Part shown: one piece after another, positions 5,585 to 8,724 of the stretch
Layout of the letters: the number at the start of each line of letters is the position of its first letter
How positions within the stretch are numbered: the first letter of the stretch is position 1
DNA from: JAFLCA01 sp041907145
Lineage (GTDB): Bacteria; Bdellovibrionota_C; UBA2361; JAFLCA01
Direction of reading: 5' to 3'
DNA length: 8,724 nucleotides
Assembly: GCA_041907145.1 (NCBI GenBank)
Contig: JAYRHW010000200.1
Location: forward strand, 1 to 8,724
Program-made: the position numbers and the translations under genes
Notes under the pieces: generated by a model
The model's database searches: none
The model's input: the letters and a program-made list of their open reading frames with translations, nothing else
What the model was told of the DNA's origin: nothing

Positions 5585-7393
5585 TTGTCGACGGGTATTA
5601 CCGCAGTTATGTCACTAACTCCGGGGAGTTCTGAGTATTCCCCTTCTGCTGCTGGGTCCGGGAAGCCTTCCACTGGAGGGTCTCCCGTCGTTCCCCCGGA
5701 AACCCCCGTTCTTCACCAGGTAGATCGTCCCCAACACTTAGACATTCCCGCTGAAATCGGGCTGCGTGAGTACGTGCAGCTCCAAGCAGAGAAGCTAATC
5801 GCCCAGCGCGCACTGCAGTGGTCGGCACCCGCTGATCTGGCGGCAGATCTTCGAGAGAAGCTGCTCGACGTGAACATGCCGCTCATTTCCCCCGCCAACA
5901 TCGCACCACTGCCCGTTTCCGTGGACGGCAAGATCGCCGGGTGGAGTTACGGAGTTTTCTTAGATTACACCACCGGCGAACACCATACCGTTCTCATGTA
6001 TGGAGATTATAACAATGGGGCTTTAGGTGACGGCACCGATGTCCCAGTGCGAATACACTCTTCCTCAAAGGTGAGTGATATATTCTTCGGTAGAAATAGT
6101 GACTCGAATATTAGACTCGATGCCGCAATTTCCGAAATTTCTAAGCGCGGTCGCGGCCTCATTTTGTATATGGAACATGATGGTCGAAGTAACGGCGTAA
6201 TTGCCCAGGCGGAATCCCTACATCGACGCTTTTTCTTTGACGAGAAGGGAGAGATCAAGGAACGAATTAATCCAGCAGCTGGCCGCCCTTTGACCGTAGC
6301 GGAATCGTTTCAGCAGCTTGGTTCTTCGGGTGATGCCCGTGATTATACGGTCGCTGCTCAGATTCTCCGGGCCCTCGGAGTGAAGTCCGTGGAACTCCTC
6401 GGAGCTTCGGAGAACAAACGCGGAGCGATAATGGCCCAAGGCATCCCCGTCGTGGGCGTGTCCCCGCATGAGCGAGAAATGGTCGACCCCAACCCCAGCG
6501 AGGGATTGGCACAGGATACGGAGGTTTCACTGAGCGGGATTTCAAGCAAGGCGTCAGCCGGCGTCAGAACAGCGCAGCGCATCGCCGAGCTCACTTCCCA
6601 CTGCCGCCACATTGACGCCGATGCATTCATGCCTTGGGAGGCAGTGCGAACGAATAAAGAAATTCTGCACGGAGCCGGCCACAAACTTGTTGATAGGCTG
6701 GCCATGGCACCGGCCCCTACTCGCTTCGGTGACTGGACAATTTTGTATTACGGGGATCGCACCACGGGAGAGATTCACCGTGCACTGGTATACGGAGACC
6801 TGCACAAGAACTCTCTCGGCGACGGCAATGATGTCGTGGTTCGGCTGCATTCTTCTTGCAAGACCAATGAGGTGTTTCATTCGACCAATTGCGAATGCAA
6901 GGCGGAACTCCGCCTGGCCATGAGCCAGATCCAAAGAGAGGGCCGGGGCATTATAGTTTATCTCGATCAAGAGGGACGCGGCACCGGAATCACCGGCAAA
7001 CTTGCCCAGCTTCGTGAAATGTATGAGTTCTCCGGCGATCAAGTCGTCGAGCGAACTGATTCGGCCACCGGGCGACCCGTACAAACCGTTCAAGCCTATC
7101 TCAATGCGGGCTATCCCGCTGAGATTCGCGATTTTTCAGTCGGCGTCGAAATGCTGAAAGATTTAGGCGTACGCTCGATTGTGCTGATGACCAACAATCC
7201 TAGAAAGGCAAAAATCTTCGACGATCACGGCATCCCATACCGCACCGTTCCTCTTATCGTGCCTCCGCATGAGGTGGCCGACCCGGCCACAGTGCTGCGC
7301 GAACTCAGAGATAAGGCCGCAGGTCTTGGACATGCTATTGATGAAGCTGCGCTTAGGAACAACGGCTGGCATCAGGGCCCTGCTCAGAAATAG
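5585..7393 (+). CDS. Tandem GTP cyclohydrolase II-like protein (degenerate first half, zinc-site second half)
   Basis: GTP cyclohydrolase II opens the guanine ring of GTP, releasing formate and pyrophosphate, as the first step of riboflavin synthesis. E. coli RibA is about 196 aa; this protein is 602. Residues 1-50 are Pro/Ser/Gly-rich and probably disordered. Two homologous halves follow, offset by about 264 residues: one around GDGTDV (148) and one around GDGNDV (412). The second half keeps the zinc cysteines C425, C436 and C438 at E. coli spacing, QEGRG (463-466), R515 (Arg128) and TNNP (536-539), but has E513 for Asp126. In the first half the three cysteines are S161, S172 and S174 and TNNP is lost, yet D250 and R252 (Asp126, Arg128) remain. 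Both halves share an extra segment with GRP that E. coli RibA lacks. The start is either TTG 5585 (AAGG at 5577-5580) or ATG 5609; numbering is from TTG. No riboflavin genes are adjacent, so a specialised role is more likely than housekeeping RibA. Confidence 0.88.
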   Translation: MSTGITAVMSLTPGSSEYSPSAAGSGKPSTGGSPVVPPETPVLHQVDRPQHLDIPAEIGLREYVQLQAEKLIAQRALQWSAPADLAADLREKLLDVNMPLISPANIAPLPVSVDGKIAGWSYGVFLDYTTGEHHTVLMYGDYNNGALGDGTDVPVRIHSSSKVSDIFFGRNSDSNIRLDAAISEISKRGRGLILYMEHDGRSNGVIAQAESLHRRFFFDEKGEIKERINPAAGRPLTVAESFQQLGSSGDARDYTVAAQILRALGVKSVELLGASENKRGAIMAQGIPVVGVSPHEREMVDPNPSEGLAQDTEVSLSGISSKASAGVRTAQRIAELTSHCRHIDADAFMPWEAVRTNKEILHGAGHKLVDRLAMAPAPTRFGDWTILYYGDRTTGEIHRALVYGDLHKNSLGDGNDVVVRLHSSCKTNEVFHSTNCECKAELRLAMSQIQREGRGIIVYLDQEGRGTGITGKLAQLREMYEFSGDQVVERTDSATGRPVQTVQAYLNAGYPAEIRDFSVGVEMLKDLGVRSIVLMTNNPRKAKIFDDHGIPYRTVPLIVPPHEVADPATVLRELRDKAAGLGHAIDEAALRNNGWHQGPAQK

Positions 7394-7563
7394 GGCAGCA
7401 AAATACCATCACCAAACCAAAAAAATTCCGTTCTGCCTGCACGAAACTGCCGAGCGGGGGCTGGGGGTCCTCAGGAAATCATGCGCTTGGCATGAATCCC
7501 AGATCGCCTCCAGTGATCCCCGCCCGGCCAGGTCATGAACCGGAATGATGTTTCCGAGGCGCC

Positions 7564-8082
7564 TCACTGAACAACGGCGGCTGGCATCTGCGGCACAACA
7601 TCGGGAGCCGAACCGGACACGGCGGTCCCAGTACGAACTCTCCGACGCGGCTGCAGGATGGCGAGCGGCTCCTGACTGCTGGCCTTTTGAGCCTGCACAG
7701 CCAGGTACAACTTGCCGTTGGTCAGCATGTCAGTGACGAACTCGACGTCACCGGGCTCGGCGTCCGGACCAGCAACAACGCTATTCTGCATCTGTTGCGC
7801 CCGGAGTGCACACCACTCAACCTGCCCCGCCGTCAGGACGTCTCCCTGGGAGATGATCCTTTCGATGTAGGCAGTGCGGATGTGCGCAGTGCGATCCTCA
7901 TGACTCTGCAACTCAGCCGGAACAGCAGGGTTGAAGGTGTGCCGCAACACAACCCGGCGAGGTGCGCCAGGAGTAGTGTCGAGGCAGGCAGCCAGACGCG
8001 CGAGCGCGGCCGGGATACCCATCGTCGAAGGATCAATCTCCCTCCTTGGGACAGGAGATGAACGGGATGAAGAACGGGACAT
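7564..8082 (-). CDS. Hypothetical protein, 172 aa
   Basis: I do not recognise this protein. It is taken as real because AAGGAGG lies five bases before ATG 8082, the frame is open for 172 codons, and a probable small gene precedes it in the same direction. The N-terminus is Ser/Arg/Pro-rich (MSRSSSRSSPVPRREIDPS). The middle (about 60-130) looks helical and charged (HIRTAYIERIISQGDVLTAG, then EWCALRAQQMQNSVV), and the tail is again basic and Pro/Ala-rich. There is no signal peptide or membrane segment and one or two cysteines. A second start at M21 is possible but sits 15 bases after its own AGGAGG. It is convergent with the cyclohydrolase gene across 170 bp in which I see no gene or clear terminator. 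A competing plus-strand frame (7687-8061) has no ribosome binding site. Confidence 0.6.
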   Translation of the reverse strand: MSRSSSRSSPVPRREIDPSTMGIPAALARLAACLDTTPGAPRRVVLRHTFNPAVPAELQSHEDRTAHIRTAYIERIISQGDVLTAGQVEWCALRAQQMQNSVVAGPDAEPGDVEFVTDMLTNGKLYLAVQAQKASSQEPLAILQPRRRVRTGTAVSGSAPDVVPQMPAAVVQ

Positions 8083-8087
8083 GGGGG

Positions 8088-8094
8088 CCTCCTT
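8088..8094 (-). promoter_or_regulatory. Strong Shine-Dalgarno of the 172-aa gene
   Basis: On the minus strand this reads AAGGAGG, the full consensus, five bases before ATG 8082. It decides both the strand and the start of the 7564-8082 gene and lies in the 21-bp gap after the small upstream frame. Confidence 0.7.
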
Positions 8095-8103
8095 GCAGCT
8101 ACG

Positions 8104-8274
8104 TCAGTCTCCAGCGAAATTCCACGAGAACTTCGCATCAACTAACACGGTGCCCTGAACACACAACTCTGCGCTCAAGGCACCGCCAGCCGAAGTAAAG
8201 CCGACAACAAAACCAACGGTGATGGTATATGCGCCCTGATTCTTTGCCGCGTAAGATTCGCGACGGACAAGCAC
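8104..8274 (-). CDS. Probable small protein, 56 aa, unrecognised
   Basis: From a GTG at 8274 this frame encodes 56 residues ending WNFAGD before TGA. The composition looks protein-like and strand-rich (AYTITVGFVVGF, GGALSAELCVQGTVLVD), unlike the two other minus frames here, which read as Arg/Cys-rich noise. It ends 21 bp before the ATG of the 172-aa gene, whose Shine-Dalgarno sits in the gap, so the two look like an operon. No good ribosome binding site precedes the GTG, and an in-frame TAG lies seven codons upstream. It could therefore be the surviving C-terminus of a broken longer gene. The hydrophobic stretch (about residues 16-33) contains GFVVGF and GG but is not a clear membrane helix. 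I infer no function. Confidence 0.45.
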   Translation of the reverse strand: MLVRRESYAAKNQGAYTITVGFVVGFTSAGGALSAELCVQGTVLVDAKFSWNFAGD

Positions 8275-8463
8275 GGCGCATACAGTAAACGACTACCGAT
8301 ACCAGCGATTTAAGAGAACCCCACTACCGCCTCATTCTAACCGAACTACAACACAAATTAAGCAGTTCTTACAAACTAGGGATTTGACCAACTATGCACG
8401 GTTGACCTAGAAGCCAGACCCCTGTGCCCCTGAGTGATAACTTGTTGATTTTCGTGGCCTGGC

Positions 8464-8492
8464 TTGACACTCCGGGCGCTTATGTTTAGTTT
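8464..8492 (+). promoter_or_regulatory. Promoter of the tRNA-Ile gene
   Basis: A perfect TTGACA (8464-8469) is followed after 17 bp by TAGTTT (8487-8492, three of six). A start near 8499 would give a short 5' leader before the tRNA at 8513. The 8275-8463 stretch upstream shows no gene. Confidence 0.5.
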
Positions 8493-8512
8493 CATGCCCT
8501 GTTTGTGGGTTT

Positions 8513-8589
8513 GGGCCAGTAGCTCAGCTGGTTAGAGTACACGCCTGATAAGCGTGAGGTCGGTAGTTCGAGTCTACCCTGGCCCACCA
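8513..8589 (+). tRNA. tRNA-Ile (anticodon GAU)
   Basis: The sequence folds as a full cloverleaf: acceptor GGGCCAG/CTGGCCC, D stem GCTC/GAGT (last pair G-T), anticodon stem CACGC/GCGTG with loop CTGATAA, and T stem GGTAG/CTACC with loop TTCGAGT. The anticodon GAT at 8547-8549 reads AUC and AUU isoleucine codons. The discriminator is A8586 and the CCA end is encoded (8587-8589). tRNA-Ile(GAU) usually sits in the 16S-23S rRNA spacer, but no 16S end precedes it here; it has its own promoter and is followed by terminator-like hairpins, so it appears to be a single-gene unit. Confidence 0.97.
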
Positions 8590-8600
8590 TGTTGTTACCG

Positions 8601-8630
8601 ACGAAAACTTGGCTTTGCCAAGATTTTCGT
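8601..8630 (+). terminator. tRNA terminator-like hairpin, copy 1
   Basis: ACGAAAA-CTTGGC pairs with GCCAAG-A-TTTTCGT around a TTT loop: 13 pairs with one bulged A. An inner GC-rich stem flanked by A4 and T4 suits an intrinsic terminator working in both directions, 12 nt after the tRNA CCA. The T-run is short, so efficiency is uncertain. Confidence 0.6.
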
Positions 8631-8636
8631 TAACGG

Positions 8637-8661
8637 CCAGGGTGGCTAAGCGTCACCCTGG
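8637..8661. other. Perfect 8-bp hairpin between the two terminator copies
   Basis: CCAGGGTG (8637-8644) pairs perfectly with CACCCTGG (8654-8661) across a 9-nt loop. GGCCAG at the start and ACCCTGG at the end echo the two acceptor-stem ends of the tRNA-Ile, so this may be the collapsed remainder of a duplicated tRNA gene. Confidence 0.4.
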
Positions 8662-8679
8662 ACCCGCAAGTTGTTACCG

Positions 8680-8709
8680 ACGAAAACTTGGCTTTGCCAA
8701 GATTTTCGT
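8680..8709 (+). terminator. Terminator-like hairpin, copy 2
   Basis: This 30-nt hairpin is identical to that at 8601-8630 and lies 79 bp downstream. It may serve as a back-up terminator or mark the end of a lost second tRNA copy. Confidence 0.55.
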
Positions 8710-8724
8710 TACCGGCCAGGGCTC

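Larger units (their letters stand above)
8576..8724 (+). repeat. Tandem repeat, 79-bp period, including the tRNA 3' end
   Basis: The stretch from 8591 recurs at 8670 with one mismatch over about 50 bp (8632 a versus 8711 c) before diverging near 8643/8722. The same 79-bp register extends leftwards into the tRNA: ACCCTGG at 8576-8582 recurs at 8655-8661, and 8583-8590 matches 8662-8669 at half of its positions. The unit is therefore the tRNA 3' end plus the terminator hairpin. The second copy reaches the right edge and may continue. Confidence 0.8.

Noticed and set aside
6554..7093. 179-codon minus-strand frame inside the cyclohydrolase gene
   Set aside because: The plus strand encodes conserved cyclohydrolase motifs throughout this stretch; the antisense frame is a by-product.
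5585..7393. URC1-type uracil-catabolism cyclohydrolase or ordinary RibA
   Set aside because: As I recall, URC1 proteins have a single cyclohydrolase domain of about 420 aa and sit near URC4 or a uracil phosphoribosyltransferase gene; neither is here. RibA is single-domain and normally beside other rib genes.
7479..7495. Hairpin TCATGC-GCTTG-GCATGA as terminator of the cyclohydrolase gene
   Set aside because: The stem is only six pairs and no T-run follows on either strand.
7687..8061. Plus-strand 124-codon frame opposite the 172-aa gene
   Set aside because: It has no ribosome binding site and is fully overlapped by the minus-strand gene with a consensus AAGGAGG.
1..8724. CRISPR array or integrated element spanning from the recombinase to tRNA-Ile
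   Set aside because: No regularly spaced short repeats with unique spacers are seen, and the tRNA 3' end sequence does not recur near the recombinase.

Overview
The window is bacterial chromosomal DNA of moderately high GC (roughly mid-50s percent by eye). It holds seven recognisable protein genes, two unrecognised small ones, and a tRNA-Ile(GAU) gene with the CCA encoded. Nothing fixes the taxon. A free-living soil-type bacterium such as an Acidobacteriota member is only a guess; the GC is too low for a typical streptomycete.

Layout, left to right: (1) an inositol-monophosphatase-family gene on the minus strand that runs off the left edge; (2) a complete tyrosine recombinase on the plus strand, whose stop overlaps that of (3) an arginase on the minus strand; (4) a PfkB-family sugar/nucleoside kinase, also minus and upstream of the arginase; (5) a short thymidylate-synthase-like protein on the plus strand, divergent from the kinase; (6) a HAD phosphatase resembling 5'-nucleotidases on the minus strand, 3 bp from the TS-like gene and convergent with it; (7) a large protein on the plus strand made of two GTP cyclohydrolase II-type halves; (8) an unrecognised 172-aa gene on the minus strand with a strong ribosome binding site, preceded in the same direction by a probable 56-aa gene; (9) tRNA-Ile followed by a 79-bp-period tandem repeat of terminator-like hairpins that also duplicates the end of the tRNA.

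The centre (about 2975-7393) is the interesting part. Four adjacent genes come from families that act on nucleotides or ribosides: a PfkB kinase, a TS homologue, a nucleotidase-like HAD phosphatase and a tandem GTP cyclohydrolase II. Two are visibly remodelled. The TS-like protein keeps the catalytic cysteine and several nucleotide contacts at exact E. coli spacing, but lacks the C-terminal segment and the neighbouring-subunit arginine pair. In the double cyclohydrolase, all three zinc cysteines of the first half are serines, while the second half keeps the zinc site. No riboflavin or folate genes are nearby. A specialised nucleotide-derived pathway (modified nucleoside, pterin-like or deazapurine-like product, or salvage of an unusual nucleotide) is a reasonable inference, but no product can be read from the sequence. 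The arginase, integrase and IMPase-like genes may be unrelated neighbours.
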